A stretch of DNA of 64,000 nucleotides from CAILZL01 sp050248275 (GCA_050248275.1 JBFWSR010000011.1:38905-102904); one strand, 5' to 3'. Shown: positions 18,453-28,649, numbered from the stretch's first letter. Numbers and translations are program-made. The notes: generated from the letters alone by a model not told the origin.

Positions 18453-19580
18453 TCAATACGCGCCGTCATGCAGATCCTTGATTGATACCTTGCCGCGCAG
18501 CACACGGAATACCCAACTGGTATAGATCAAAATAATAGGCACAAAAATCACGGCGGCGATCAGCATGTTGAGCAGCGTGCCCTGGCTGCTGCTGGCATCC
18601 CACACCGTGAGACTTGAATTCGGACTGGATGAAGACGGCAACAGAAATGGAAAGGCACTGAAGCCTGCCGTGCAAATCGTCATGGCCGCCGTCATCGCAC
18701 TGCCAATGAAGGCCGCGCCCGGCATGCGCTTGACAGTGCCGAAAGCAAACATCGCGCCGACATAGGCCAACGCCGGCGCCAGCAGCATCCAGGGATAACG
18801 GTCGTAGTTTTCCAGCCAGGCGCCTGCTGCCAGGATCACCTGTTTATTGAGCGGGTTGGATGCTGCGTTGGGATCAACCACCGATGTGATGCGATAGCCG
18901 GGTACGCGGGCTGACAGCCAGATTCCAGCGATCGTGAACAACACAATAAACGCAATGGCCGCGCCGCGCGCTGTGGTCACGGCACGTTCATTGATGGGCG
19001 ATTCGGTCTTGAGTGCGGCATAAGTAGCGCCATGCAGGAGCAACATTGCGATGCTGACCAAACCGCACAGCACCGCGAAGGGATTCAACAACTCAAAAAA
19101 TCCGCCTTCGTAAGTCATGCGCAGGGTTTCATCAAAATGAAACGGCACGCCCAGCAGGTAGTTGCCAAACGCCACGCCAAACACCAGCGAGGGCACCAGA
19201 CCACTGACGAACAGTGTCCAATCCCAGGTATTGCGCCAAGTGGTTCCCGCCAGCTTGCCGCGAAACACGAAACTTACCGGTCTGAGAATCAGCGCCAGCA
19301 GCACCAGGAACATGGCCATGTAGAAACCGGAGAATGAAGTGGCATACAGAATCGGCCATGCGGCAAAGATGGCGCCGCCACCGAGAATGAACCACACCTG
19401 GTTACCTTCCCACACCGGCTCGATGGCTTCCAGCAATACGCGACGCTCATTGTCATTGCGACCAAGAAAGCGAAACAGCATGGCCACCCCGAGATCGAAG
19501 CCATCCATGATGGCGAATCCCACCAGCAGCACGCCCAGTAAGGCCCACCAGATCAGACGCAACATTTCATAGTCGAACAT
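18453..19580 (-). CDS. cydB: cytochrome bd ubiquinol oxidase subunit II
   Basis: The 375-residue membrane protein has the CydB start MFDYEMLRLIWWALLGVLLV and GFAIMDGFDLGVAML, then EAIEPVWEGNQVWFILGGGA and the ATSFSGFYMAMFLVLLALI helix. About eight to nine transmembrane helices are evident. It pairs with CydA to form the high-affinity, sulfide- and cyanide-resistant oxidase. It lies nine bases downstream of cydA. Confidence 0.96.
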   Translation of the reverse strand: MFDYEMLRLIWWALLGVLLVGFAIMDGFDLGVAMLFRFLGRNDNERRVLLEAIEPVWEGNQVWFILGGGAIFAAWPILYATSFSGFYMAMFLVLLALILRPVSFVFRGKLAGTTWRNTWDWTLFVSGLVPSLVFGVAFGNYLLGVPFHFDETLRMTYEGGFFELLNPFAVLCGLVSIAMLLLHGATYAALKTESPINERAVTTARGAAIAFIVLFTIAGIWLSARVPGYRITSVVDPNAASNPLNKQVILAAGAWLENYDRYPWMLLAPALAYVGAMFAFGTVKRMPGAAFIGSAMTAAMTICTAGFSAFPFLLPSSSSPNSSLTVWDASSSQGTLLNMLIAAVIFVPIILIYTSWVFRVLRGKVSIKDLHDGAY

Positions 19581-19589
19581 GATGGCTCC

Positions 19590-21143
19590 TCAGGAATGGT
19601 TGCCGGCAGTGTTTGATTGGGTAAACCAGCCATCCGGGCCGCCACGCGCAATACGAAACATCAGGAACAGCTCCACCACCGCCAATGCACTGTAGAACAC
19701 CACAAAACCCACCAGGCTCATGGACACTTGTGCGATGGATACGCTGGAGGTGCCCATGAACGTAGGCAAGATGCCTTCGATGACCCACGGCTGACGACCA
19801 TATTCGGCGACGATCCAACCGACTTCGGCAGCAAGCCACGGCAAGGGCAGGCTGTACAGCGCGATCCGCAGCAAGCCGTGATGCTGTTCAATACGACGTC
19901 GCGAGATGATTACAAACATCGTGGCGAACAGGGCGATAAAGAAAAAACCCAACGCCACCATCACCCGGAAGCTCCAGAACAATACCGGCACATTAGGTAC
20001 CGTGCTCCACGCAGCTTGTTCGATTTGTTCAGGCGTAGCCGTGCGTGGATCGGCCACAAATTTCTTTAGCAGCAATGCGTGCCCCAGATCGTTCACCCGT
20101 GTATCCAGCTCTGTTCTGGCTTGTGCATCGCTGCGATCAGCACGCAAGCGTTCCAGTGCGTCGTAGGCGCCCATGCCGTTGACAATACGCATCCTGGATT
20201 CCTCCACCAGTTCATGAATGCCCGGCAAGGTTTGATCCAGCGAGCGCGTAGCGATCAGCCCCAACATCCAGGGAATTTTGATTTCGCCATGCGTCTCTCT
20301 GGCTTGCATGTCCGGCAGTCCGAACAAGGTAAAGCCGGCTGGTGCGGGTTGAGTGTGCCATTCCGCTTCGATGGCAGCGATTTTCATTTTCTGATGCTCG
20401 GTGCTGACATAACCGCTTTCATCACCCAGCACGACCACCGATAACGCCGAGGCCAGACCAAAGCTGGCGGCGACCGCCATTGAACGCCGCGCAAACTCGC
20501 GATTACGTCCCTTGAGCAAATACCAGGCGCTGATGGCCAGCACGAACATCGAGCCCGTGACGTAACCGGCACTGACGGTATGCACGAACTTGGATTGCGC
20601 CACCGGATTGAAAATCACTTCCTTGAATGAGGTCACTTCCATGCGCATGGTTTCAAAGTTGAACTGCGAGCCCACCGGATTCTGCATCCAGCCATTGGCA
20701 ATCAATATCCACAATGCCGAGAGATTGGAACCAATGGCCACCAGCCAGGTGACCACCATATGCTGCAGCTTCGACAGGCGGCTCCAGCCAAAGAAGAACA
20801 GACCGACAAAAGTGGACTCGAGGAAGAACGCCATCAATCCTTCGATGGCCAGCGGCGTACCGAAGATGTCGCCGACATAGTGCGAGTAATATGCCCAGTT
20901 GGTGCCGAACTGGAATTCCATGGTGATTCCGGTGGCCACGCCCATGGCGAAGTTGATGCCGAACAGCACGCCCCAGAACCTGGTCATGCGCCGCCAGATC
21001 TCCTGGTTGGTCATGACATACACGCTTTCCATGATGGCCAGGATGACCGACAGTCCCAGCGTCAATGGCACAAACAGAAAGTGATACAGCGCCGTCAGGG
21101 CAAACTGCAAACGCGACAGGTTCACCAAATCCATATCAGGCAT
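19590..21143 (-). CDS. cydA: cytochrome bd ubiquinol oxidase subunit I
   Basis: Quinol-oxidising, haem-carrying subunit that reduces oxygen to water at the inner membrane without proton pumping. The 517-residue length fits the long Q-loop form. The N-terminus shows LSRLQFALTALYHFLFVPLT with the haem-ligand His, followed by GVATGITMEFQFGTNWAYYS, and the signature EYGRQPWVIEGILPT near the C-terminal side. The ATG overlaps the cydP stop by one base (TAATG), indicating coupling. Confidence 0.97.
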   Translation of the reverse strand: MPDMDLVNLSRLQFALTALYHFLFVPLTLGLSVILAIMESVYVMTNQEIWRRMTRFWGVLFGINFAMGVATGITMEFQFGTNWAYYSHYVGDIFGTPLAIEGLMAFFLESTFVGLFFFGWSRLSKLQHMVVTWLVAIGSNLSALWILIANGWMQNPVGSQFNFETMRMEVTSFKEVIFNPVAQSKFVHTVSAGYVTGSMFVLAISAWYLLKGRNREFARRSMAVAASFGLASALSVVVLGDESGYVSTEHQKMKIAAIEAEWHTQPAPAGFTLFGLPDMQARETHGEIKIPWMLGLIATRSLDQTLPGIHELVEESRMRIVNGMGAYDALERLRADRSDAQARTELDTRVNDLGHALLLKKFVADPRTATPEQIEQAAWSTVPNVPVLFWSFRVMVALGFFFIALFATMFVIISRRRIEQHHGLLRIALYSLPLPWLAAEVGWIVAEYGRQPWVIEGILPTFMGTSSVSIAQVSMSLVGFVVFYSALAVVELFLMFRIARGGPDGWFTQSNTAGNHS

Positions 21144-21322
21144 TACTGTTCTCCCGACAAATCATTGACATCACTCGAATAAAACCTGCCTTGTACCTGC
21201 GCCGAATCCACCTTGACGCGATGCGCGGGACTGAAGAACAGGAAATAGATACCCATCAAGGCGATGAGCTTGGCCGCCAGGATCAAGCCCATCTTCCACT
21301 GCAGGGAAAGCGACTTTTTCAT
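21143..21322 (-). CDS. cydP: cytochrome oxidase putative small subunit CydP
   Basis: A 59-residue protein with a basic N-terminus (MKKSLSLQWK), one transmembrane helix at about 11-31 and a short polar tail (SPAHRVKVDSAQVQG). Short proteins of this type are encoded directly before cydA in many beta- and gammaproteobacteria and are annotated as CydP. The gene starts three bases after the stop of the SQR-like gene and its TAA overlaps the cydA ATG, tying the flavoprotein to the oxidase operon. Confidence 0.8.
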   Translation of the reverse strand: MKKSLSLQWKMGLILAAKLIALMGIYFLFFSPAHRVKVDSAQVQGRFYSSDVNDLSGEQ

Positions 21323-21324
21323 CA

Positions 21325-22593
21325 CTACTTCAATGTCACGATGCCCAGCGCCTTGAGCACATATTTTTCGTACACCGGTTCGGTATTGCCGGTGCGCACC
21401 TTGCGCAGGAAATATTTCTCGAAGGCAATCTTCGCCAGATGCACCCACTTACCCAGCTTGGCCCAGGTGACATTGCGCGGCGGAATCTGTGGTAACGCCA
21501 CAAACGCCGCGCCGGTATCGCCAAAATCGGCCAGACAGATCGCATTCCAGGTGGCGCGCGCCTCGGCAGGTTTGTTGGCAATATCTGCAACAATGTTTTC
21601 GCAGATGGCGCTGACCATGGATTCGATCATGTAGCCGGTCTTGGGCGCACCGGTCGGCACCGTTGTCGCCTCCACCGGGGGAATGGCGACGCACACGCCT
21701 GCAGAAAAAATGTTGCGATACTTCTTGCTGCGCTGATGCTCGTCGATCAGGACAAAGCCGCGCGGATTGTTGAGTCCCTCGACCGCCGCAACTGCATCTA
21801 TACCCTTGAACGCCGGAATGATCATGCTGTAATTGAACTTGAGAGTCTGCTCCTTGGCGATGGCGCCATCGTCCTTCAGTTCGGTGACATCCATTTCGCC
21901 GGCGCGCACTTCCTTGATCCTGGCATTGGTGATCCACTTGATATGCCGTTGCCGCAGCTCGGATTCCATCAAGCCCTTGCTGTCGCCGACCCCGCCCAAT
22001 CCCATGTGCCCGATGTAGGGCTCGCTGGTGACAAACGTCATCGGTACGCGGTCACGCAGCTTGCGCTTGCGCAAGTCGGCATCGAGAATCATGGCGAATT
22101 CATACGCGGGGCCAAAACAACTGCCACCGGGCGCGACGCCAATGATGACCGGCCCCGGGTTTTCCAGAAATTTCTGGTACTCATTCCATGCCTGCAGTGC
22201 ATGCTCATGGGTGCATACGGATTGCGTGAATCCCTGCGGCCCCAGTCCCGGTACTTCTTCAAAAGCCAGTTTCGGACCGGTGGTGATGACCAGGTAGTCG
22301 TAATTCAATTCCTTGCCATCTACGAGCGTGACCCTGTTGCCTTCGGCATTGATGGCCGTCACCTGCTGACTGATAGACTCGATGCCCTTCTTGCCCATGG
22401 GCTCCTGCAACTGCACGCGTGTCTGTTCGGCGGTACGCCAGCCCACCGCTATCCATGGATTGGAAGGCGTGAACTCAAAGTAAGGGCTGGAACCGATCAG
22501 CGTGACCTGATGTTCCTTGTCCAGCTTCTTGCGCAAACCATAAGCTGCCGGTACGCCCGCGATGCCCGCGCCCATGATGACGATGTGTGCCAT
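21325..22593 (-). CDS. sulfide:quinone oxidoreductase-like FAD protein
   Basis: Predicted to oxidise sulfide to sulfane sulfur and pass electrons to quinone. The 422-residue protein starts with the FAD-binding MGAGIAGVPAAYGL, has SSPYFEFTPSNPWIAVGWR, typical of SQR-like proteins, the ITTGPKLAFEEVPGLGP segment, and cysteines at 127, 159 (PGGSCFGPAYEF) and 301 (SAGVCVAIPPV) that could form the sulfur-handling pair. A hydrophobic C-terminal helix suits membrane attachment. It precedes cydP by two bases, so electrons from this enzyme could go straight to the bd oxidase. A flavocytochrome c-type or NDH-2-like role is less likely. Confidence 0.85.
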   Translation of the reverse strand: MAHIVIMGAGIAGVPAAYGLRKKLDKEHQVTLIGSSPYFEFTPSNPWIAVGWRTAEQTRVQLQEPMGKKGIESISQQVTAINAEGNRVTLVDGKELNYDYLVITTGPKLAFEEVPGLGPQGFTQSVCTHEHALQAWNEYQKFLENPGPVIIGVAPGGSCFGPAYEFAMILDADLRKRKLRDRVPMTFVTSEPYIGHMGLGGVGDSKGLMESELRQRHIKWITNARIKEVRAGEMDVTELKDDGAIAKEQTLKFNYSMIIPAFKGIDAVAAVEGLNNPRGFVLIDEHQRSKKYRNIFSAGVCVAIPPVEATTVPTGAPKTGYMIESMVSAICENIVADIANKPAEARATWNAICLADFGDTGAAFVALPQIPPRNVTWAKLGKWVHLAKIAFEKYFLRKVRTGNTEPVYEKYVLKALGIVTLK

Positions 22594-22620
22594 ATAGCCC
22601 CCAGAGTTGATTGAGTGATT

Positions 22621-25600
22621 TCAATGTCCATGTAACCCCGCTGCCGCCTCCTCTCCTTCTATCGGGGGAGGATTGAGAAGGGGGTGAGGTTGACGCCTGT
22701 TGAGGTAACTGAAATACAACACCGGAATGACAATCAGCGTCAGCAGCGTCGATACCAGGATGCCGAAGATCAGCGACACTGCGAGGCCATTGAAAATGGG
22801 ATCGTCAAGAATGAAGAACGCACCCATCATGGCGGCGACGCCGGTCAGGACAATGGGCTTGGTGCGCACCACCGTGGCTTGCACCACGGCATCCGCCAGC
22901 GGCTTGCCCAGCGCCAGTTCGAGATTGATGAAGTCCACCAGCAGGATGGAATTACGGACGATGATGCCGGCCAGCGCGATCATGCCGATCATCGAAGTTG
23001 CCGTGAACTGCGCGCCCAACAATGCATGCCCCGGCATGATGCCGATGATGGTCAGCGGAATGGGCGCCATGATGATCAGCGGTACGGCATAGGAACGGAA
23101 TTGCGCCACCACCAGCAGGTAGATCAGCACCAGGCCCACGGAATAGGCGATACCCATGTCGCGGAAGGTTTCGTAGGTGATCTGCCACTCGCCATCCCAC
23201 TTGATGGCGAAGGCATTGGGATTGCCGGGCTGGCTGATGAAGCGCTGCTCAACAGCCTGGTCCTTCATTCCGTCCCTGATGTTGCCGATGATGTCGAACA
23301 TGCCATACAGCGGACTGTCGAGCTTGCCGGCCATGTCGGCCATGATGTAAGTCACCGGCAGCAGATCCTTGTGATAAATCGCCCCATCCCACGCCGTGGC
23401 CGTGACTGTGACGAACTCGGACAACGGCACGCGCTTGCCGGTGCTGGCCTGCACTTCCAGCGCCAGCAGACTCTCGAGCGTGGACTTGTCCGCCACCGGT
23501 AATTCCACTCTTACCGGAATCGGATAACGTTCACTGCCGGCATGCATGTAAGTGGCATCGCTGCCATTCAGGGCAACGTTGAGCGTGGTCACCACCTGCG
23601 CCTGAGACACGCCGAACAATGCCGCCTTCTCGCGATCGACCTCGAGCACGTAGCGCTGCGCCGGCGCTTCATTGGTATCGTCGATATCGACGATGTCCGG
23701 CGTATTGTCGAAGAACTGCCGCAATCGGGTTGTCAGATTGCGTTGCGCCGCATAGCTGTGTCCATATACCTCGGCGACAATCGGCGCCTGCACCGGCGGC
23801 CCCGGCGGCACTTCCACCACCTGCACCACCGCATGGTGACGTCTGCCGATTTCGGCCAGCACTGGACGAATCGCCAGGGCGATCTCGTGACTCTTGCGAT
23901 CACGATGATGCTTGTCCACCAGATTGACCTGGATGTCGCCCACCAGCGGACCGCTGCGCAGATAGTACTGCCGCACCAGACCATTGAAGTTGATCGGCGC
24001 CGACGTGCCGGCATATACCTGATAGTGAGTGACTTCGGGAATCCTGCCGACTTCGGCCGCCAATTCATCGAGCAGGGCGGCCGTTTGTTCCAGCGCCGTG
24101 CCCTCCGGCATGTTGACCACCACCTGGAATTCCGATTTGTTGTCGAAGGGCAGCATCTTCAGCACCACCCATTTCACGCCGGCAAAACTCACCGCAATGA
24201 GGATGGCCGCCAGAATGCTCCAGTACAGTTTGTGGCGTTTGGAGCGCGCGTCATTGCCCTGCAGGAACGGACGCAGGCTGTTTTCGAAGAAATGCGCAAT
24301 GCGATTCTCCAGCGCCACCACGCTGGCGGTGGGTTCATGATGCACGCCTGCCAGCAGCTTGCGCGACAACCACGGCGTGATAATCAACGCCACGCCCAGT
24401 GAAATCAGCATGCCCATGCTGGCGTTGATGGGGATGGGACTCATGTAGGGCCCCATCAGGCCGCTGACGAAAGCCATGGGCAACAGCGCGGCAATCACGG
24501 TGAAGGTGGCCAGAATGGTCGGGCCGCCGACTTCATCGACCGCACGCGGCACTATTTGCCGTGGATGATCCTCGACGTGCAGGGGATCATCCCGGTGAGC
24601 GAAAGAAAAGTGACGATGAATGTTCTCCACCACCACGATGGCGTCATCCACCAGAATGCCGATGGAAAAAATCAAGGCGAACAGCGACACGCGATTGATG
24701 GTGAAGCCCCATGCCCATGAGGCAAACAATGTTGCCGCCAGCGTCACCACCACGGCCGTGCCCACCGTTACAGCTTCCCGCCAGCCCACTGCCACGATCA
24801 CCAGCACAATGACCGATACCGTGGCGAACATCAGCTTCTGGATCAGTTTCTGCGCCTTGTCATTGGCGGTCTCGCCGTAATTGCGGGTGACGGTCAGCTC
24901 CACGCCTTCCGGTATGAAACTGTTGTGCAGGGTCTGTATGCGCGCCATGATGCCATCGGCCACGTCGATGGCATTGCGCCCCGGCTGCTTGGAGATGGCG
25001 ATGGTCACTGCCGGCGATTCGCCGCCGCCCTGCTCATGCGCGCCCGCAGCGGGACCGGCCGCGAATTTCACGTACTGTTCCGGCTGATCCGGTCCACGAC
25101 GAATCTCGGCTACATCCTGCAAATAAACCGGTTTGCCGTTATTGAGGCCGACAATCAGGTTCGCCACTTCATCGACATGCGCGAAAAACTCGCCCGCATG
25201 TACCGGCGTGCTCTGGTTGTTGCCGGTGATGCTGCCTACATCCAGCGCCACATTGGCGGCGGCCAATGCGCTTTGCAACCCCAGGGCAGTCAATCCGAAA
25301 CCGGACAGCTTCGCCGGATCGAGCAACACATGGACCGTGTCATCCGGCCCGCCAATGGTGTAGACATTGCGCGTGCCCGGCACGCGTTTGATCTCGGCTT
25401 CGATGGAATGCGCCACCTGTCGCAGCTCATGCGCGCCGCGAGTCTGATCCTTGCTCCACAAGGTGAGCGCCACGATGGGCACATCATCAATCCCCTTGGG
25501 CTTGATGAGCGGTTCCATCACGCCCAGCCCTTCCGGCCGCCAGTCGCGGTTGGAATACACCGCGTTGTACAGGCGCACGATGGCTTCATTGCGCGGCACG

Positions 25601-25920
25601 CCCACTTTGTATTGCACGGTGAGAATGGCCACGCCGGGACGCGAGATGGAATACAGATGATCAACACCTTCTATTTCACCCAGCACCTGTTCCATGGGCG
25701 ACGCCACCAGACTTTCCACCTGAGTGGCGCTGGCTCCGGGAGCAGCGATGATGACATTGGCCATGGTCACGTCGATCTGCGGCTCTTCCTCGCGCGGCGT
25801 CACCAGTACGGCGAATGCGCCCAGCAGCATCAGCGACAGCGCAATCAACGGTGTCAGTTCATTGTCGAGAAACAGCCTGGCCAGCCGGCCGCTGAAGCCC
25901 AGTGAATTGTCGCGACTCAT
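22621..25920 (-). CDS. RND efflux permease, HAE1-like
   Basis: The 1099-residue inner-membrane pump shows two repeats of large periplasmic domains and six-helix bundles. The proton-relay aspartate pair is in GILVDDAIVVVENIHRHF, with matching TVSVIVLVIVAVGWREA and PLIIMAPIPLTIIGIMPGHAL segments. The early REEEPQI motif is typical of a branch often found with sulfur or metal genes. Its ATG overlaps the stop of the adaptor gene by one base (TAATG). No outer-membrane factor gene lies nearby. The substrate is not known; persulfide or glutathione-sulfur compounds are a guess based on neighbours. Confidence 0.92.
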   Translation of the reverse strand: MSRDNSLGFSGRLARLFLDNELTPLIALSLMLLGAFAVLVTPREEEPQIDVTMANVIIAAPGASATQVESLVASPMEQVLGEIEGVDHLYSISRPGVAILTVQYKVGVPRNEAIVRLYNAVYSNRDWRPEGLGVMEPLIKPKGIDDVPIVALTLWSKDQTRGAHELRQVAHSIEAEIKRVPGTRNVYTIGGPDDTVHVLLDPAKLSGFGLTALGLQSALAAANVALDVGSITGNNQSTPVHAGEFFAHVDEVANLIVGLNNGKPVYLQDVAEIRRGPDQPEQYVKFAAGPAAGAHEQGGGESPAVTIAISKQPGRNAIDVADGIMARIQTLHNSFIPEGVELTVTRNYGETANDKAQKLIQKLMFATVSVIVLVIVAVGWREAVTVGTAVVVTLAATLFASWAWGFTINRVSLFALIFSIGILVDDAIVVVENIHRHFSFAHRDDPLHVEDHPRQIVPRAVDEVGGPTILATFTVIAALLPMAFVSGLMGPYMSPIPINASMGMLISLGVALIITPWLSRKLLAGVHHEPTASVVALENRIAHFFENSLRPFLQGNDARSKRHKLYWSILAAILIAVSFAGVKWVVLKMLPFDNKSEFQVVVNMPEGTALEQTAALLDELAAEVGRIPEVTHYQVYAGTSAPINFNGLVRQYYLRSGPLVGDIQVNLVDKHHRDRKSHEIALAIRPVLAEIGRRHHAVVQVVEVPPGPPVQAPIVAEVYGHSYAAQRNLTTRLRQFFDNTPDIVDIDDTNEAPAQRYVLEVDREKAALFGVSQAQVVTTLNVALNGSDATYMHAGSERYPIPVRVELPVADKSTLESLLALEVQASTGKRVPLSEFVTVTATAWDGAIYHKDLLPVTYIMADMAGKLDSPLYGMFDIIGNIRDGMKDQAVEQRFISQPGNPNAFAIKWDGEWQITYETFRDMGIAYSVGLVLIYLLVVAQFRSYAVPLIIMAPIPLTIIGIMPGHALLGAQFTATSMIGMIALAGIIVRNSILLVDFINLELALGKPLADAVVQATVVRTKPIVLTGVAAMMGAFFILDDPIFNGLAVSLIFGILVSTLLTLIVIPVLYFSYLNRRQPHPLLNPPPIEGEEAAAGLHGH

Positions 25921-27011
25921 TACCGGTTCACCCGCTGCGCGGCCGCCACCGGATCGAGCGCTATCACATCACCCACCGACAAGCCGGCCAGCACTTCCAT
26001 TCGTTCATCCAGACGCTGCCCCAGACGCAATTGCCGCAACGTCACGCCGCCGGATTTGTTCAATACATAAACGCCGGTGACTTCACTGCGGGTCACCACG
26101 GCGGTGGCAGGAATCAGCAGCCGGTCGGTTTCGCCCACCACCAGCCCCACTTTGACGAACATGCCGGGATGCAGATCGGTGGCGTTGGCAGGCAGGTTGG
26201 CGCGCGCATGGAATGTATGCGTGGCGCTATCGGCTTCGGGAAAAACGGTAAAGCTGGTGGCTTCGACGCGCTTGCCGTTGACATAGATGGCGGCTTTCCT
26301 GATGGCGCGCACCTTCTCGACAATGCTTTGCGGCAACTCGAGGTTGACGCGCAGATATTGCAATGAGACGCCGCTTATCAACGGCGTGCCAGGCTGCACG
26401 GTTTCACCGACCTGCACCATGCGCTTGGTGACGATGCCGGCATAGGGTGCGCGCACTTCGGTATAGGCAACACCTTCCTTAGCCGCATCCACTGCGGCGC
26501 GCGCAGCTTCCAGCTTGGCGCGGGTCGCGTCGCGATTGGCCAGCGCGGTGTCGTATTCCTGTTTGGTCGCCACCTTGTCCTTGTACAGACCCTCAACACG
26601 GGCGTATTGCTGCCTGGCTTCGGCTTCACGCGTGATGGCTTCCTGCAAAGCCGCCTGCGCCTGCTGCATGCCGGCGCGTTGCTCGGTGGCGCGCAGGCGC
26701 ATGATGACGGCGCCGGCCGGCACGAAATCATTTACATCATAGAAGATCTCGACAATGCGCCCGGAAGTCTGCGCTGATACCGTTGCCTGATTGATGGCTT
26801 CGATGCTGCCGTCCACGATGCGTTCCAGCGGCGCCTTCTCCAGCGCCATCGTCAGCGTCTTGAGCTGCCCGGCCTCATCCGCCACTGCGGCGGGAGGCTT
26901 GTCCGATGAACAAGCCAGCAGGCCAGCGAGCGGCAGCGCCGCCAACACGGCCCACATGATCCATCTGCGCAGATGTCCCTTCGTTGCATCTCTCGTTTTG
27001 CTTCTATTCAT
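25920..27011 (-). CDS. RND efflux periplasmic adaptor lipoprotein
   Basis: The 363-residue protein begins with a signal sequence and lipobox (LAGLLAC, Cys34), then the biotinyl-lipoyl halves (IEAINQATVSAQTSGRIVEI and EVRAPYAGIVTKRMVQVGE) flanking an alpha-helical hairpin, and a beta-barrel region. This is the membrane-fusion protein that links the RND pump to an outer-membrane channel. A GTG at 27029 is an alternative start, but the ATG at 27011 gives a normal signal sequence. Its TAA overlaps the pump ATG. Confidence 0.92.
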   Translation of the reverse strand: MNRSKTRDATKGHLRRWIMWAVLAALPLAGLLACSSDKPPAAVADEAGQLKTLTMALEKAPLERIVDGSIEAINQATVSAQTSGRIVEIFYDVNDFVPAGAVIMRLRATEQRAGMQQAQAALQEAITREAEARQQYARVEGLYKDKVATKQEYDTALANRDATRAKLEAARAAVDAAKEGVAYTEVRAPYAGIVTKRMVQVGETVQPGTPLISGVSLQYLRVNLELPQSIVEKVRAIRKAAIYVNGKRVEATSFTVFPEADSATHTFHARANLPANATDLHPGMFVKVGLVVGETDRLLIPATAVVTRSEVTGVYVLNKSGGVTLRQLRLGQRLDERMEVLAGLSVGDVIALDPVAAAQRVNR

Positions 27012-27071
27012 TGGATGGCACGCTTGCACAAGATCATCAAGGTAAGGCTCATGGTCGGCAGCATGACGGAT

Positions 27072-27272
27072 TCAGAATGCGGAACCCGACCGCAGACCCA
27101 GTTTCTTGAGGATCATGGCCAGCGGGCAGAACCCCGTGAATGATGCCTGCAACAGATTCGCGCCCACGAACGCCGTCAGCCAGTACCAGTAGGGATGCAC
27201 GTAATAGCCCAGCGCCAGACTGACCAGTACGACCAGTCCCGCAAAACGCATGACTGCCTTATCGATATTCAT
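27072..27272 (-). CDS. DUF2892/YgaP-like small membrane protein
   Basis: The 66-residue protein has two hydrophobic helices (about 9-23 and 27-45) and ends with FTGFCPLAMILKKLGL, the Cys-Pro element typical of the YgaP transmembrane domain, which carries out sulfur handling next to rhodanese. GGGAG stands eight bases before the ATG. It lies 40 bases after the rhodanese gene, so the pair resembles a split YgaP (rhodanese plus membrane domain). Confidence 0.85.
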   Translation of the reverse strand: MNIDKAVMRFAGLVVLVSLALGYYVHPYWYWLTAFVGANLLQASFTGFCPLAMILKKLGLRSGSAF

Positions 27273-27312
27273 GATGTTGACTCCCAAATTGTTGATGTTT
27301 GTTGCCGGAAAA

Positions 27313-27702
27313 CTACCTGGCATGCTTGGTCGCCAAACCCGCATCAATGATCTGGCCGGTGGCCGGATCGACCTTCACTGTGGGCAGACCCGCCGCTTTC
27401 CACGCAGCCAGTCCGCCGGCCATGTGCGCAGCGCTCATGCCCTTGGCCAGCCGCTTTTGTGCGGCATTGAGCGAACGCACGCCGCCGGCGCAATGAAACA
27501 CCACGCGTCGGGGTTCATCGCCGGGCAGAAATGCCGGATCGAATGTCGACAACGGATACAGCAACGCGCCATGTATCCGTTCAGCGGAATACTCCACCGG
27601 CTCGCGCACGTCTATCAGTAGTATCTGCTGATTTTGCAGCAATGCCTGCACTTCAGCAGGTTTCAGCTCGGCAACCGTGGATGGATGATGTGCATGACTC
27701 AT
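27313..27702 (-). CDS. single-domain rhodanese
   Basis: The 129-residue protein is a thiosulfate/persulfide sulfurtransferase domain. The catalytic cysteine is in the loop VVFHCAGGVRS, and the LLIDVREPVEYSAERIHGALLYPL segment is the standard rhodanese core. The ATG at 27702 is five bases after the stop of the metallo-hydrolase gene, so the two are probably coupled. In this context it likely moves sulfane sulfur made by the SQR-like enzyme to glutathione or another acceptor. Confidence 0.92.
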   Translation of the reverse strand: MSHAHHPSTVAELKPAEVQALLQNQQILLIDVREPVEYSAERIHGALLYPLSTFDPAFLPGDEPRRVVFHCAGGVRSLNAAQKRLAKGMSAAHMAGGLAAWKAAGLPTVKVDPATGQIIDAGLATKHAR

Positions 27703-27707
27703 GATAT

Positions 27708-28649
27708 TCAACCCAGAGGTTTGTGTTTGTGACCCAATAAATTCAAAGGTACTTTGAGATACGCCACGCCGTTATCCTCGGCTGGCGGCAAACAGCCGGC
27801 GCGAATGTTCACCTGCACGGCCGGAATGATCAGCGCCGGCAAATCCAGCGTGGCGTCGCGCCCTTTGCGGAATTGGATGAATGCAGCCTCAGTCGTCGCC
27901 GCGGACAAATGACTGTTGCGCTGCTTGTGATCGGCAACCGATGCATGATCCAGCGGCGCCCGATCATCCGGCGGATAGTCATGGCACACGAATATCCTGG
28001 TATTTTCCGGCAATTGATACAGGCGCCGGATGGAGCGATACAACTCAGCAGCATCGCCACCCGGAAAATCACATCGCGCCGTGCCGCCGTCCGGCATGAA
28101 CACGGTGTCGCCGACGAATGCAGCGTCACCGAACAGATAAGTCACGCTGTCACTGGTATGACCTGGCGTGGCCAGTACCTTGCCGGTGAGATCACCCAGA
28201 ACGATTTCATCGCCATCCTGCAACAGACGGTCGAATTGACGACCGTCCGCAACAAAATCCGCGCCCAGGTTGTAAATCCGCTTGAACGTGGACTGCACCT
28301 TGACGATGCCGGCGCCAATGGCCGTCCTGCCGCCGACAGCGCGCTTCAGCTCATTCGCCGCCGACAGGTGGTCGGCATGCGCGTGGGTTTCCAGAATCCA
28401 CTCCAGGCTCATGGAATGCTCGCGGAGATAGACAATGATCTGCTCGACGGAAGTCGCGCTGGTCCGGCCCGAATTCGCTTCGTAATCCAGCACCGGATCA
28501 ATGACCGCCGCCTTGCCGGTTTGCGGATCGCTGACCACATGGCTCCAGGTATTGGACGGCGCATGGAAAAAGCTTCTGATCCGTCCAGGCCCCGGATTGA
28601 TCTCATTGCGAATTTCGGTATCGGCAGCCAGCATTACAGCACTCAACAT
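27708..28649 (-). CDS. MBL-fold persulfide dioxygenase-like hydrolase (Blh/ETHE1 type)
   Basis: The 313-residue protein has the metallo-beta-lactamase motif THAHADH near residues 88-94, TPGHTSDSVTYLFGD, GDTVFMPDGGTARCDF and the metal-binding VCHDYPPDD. The arrangement matches the ETHE1/Blh group, in which an iron centre oxidises glutathione persulfide to sulfite. A long C-terminal extension (residues 230-313) is present as in Blh. It is the first gene of the ten-gene minus-strand run and diverges from the ArsR-type regulator, the same layout as the bigR-blh locus. Confidence 0.9.
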   Translation of the reverse strand: MLSAVMLAADTEIRNEINPGPGRIRSFFHAPSNTWSHVVSDPQTGKAAVIDPVLDYEANSGRTSATSVEQIIVYLREHSMSLEWILETHAHADHLSAANELKRAVGGRTAIGAGIVKVQSTFKRIYNLGADFVADGRQFDRLLQDGDEIVLGDLTGKVLATPGHTSDSVTYLFGDAAFVGDTVFMPDGGTARCDFPGGDAAELYRSIRRLYQLPENTRIFVCHDYPPDDRAPLDHASVADHKQRNSHLSAATTEAAFIQFRKGRDATLDLPALIIPAVQVNIRAGCLPPAEDNGVAYLKVPLNLLGHKHKPLG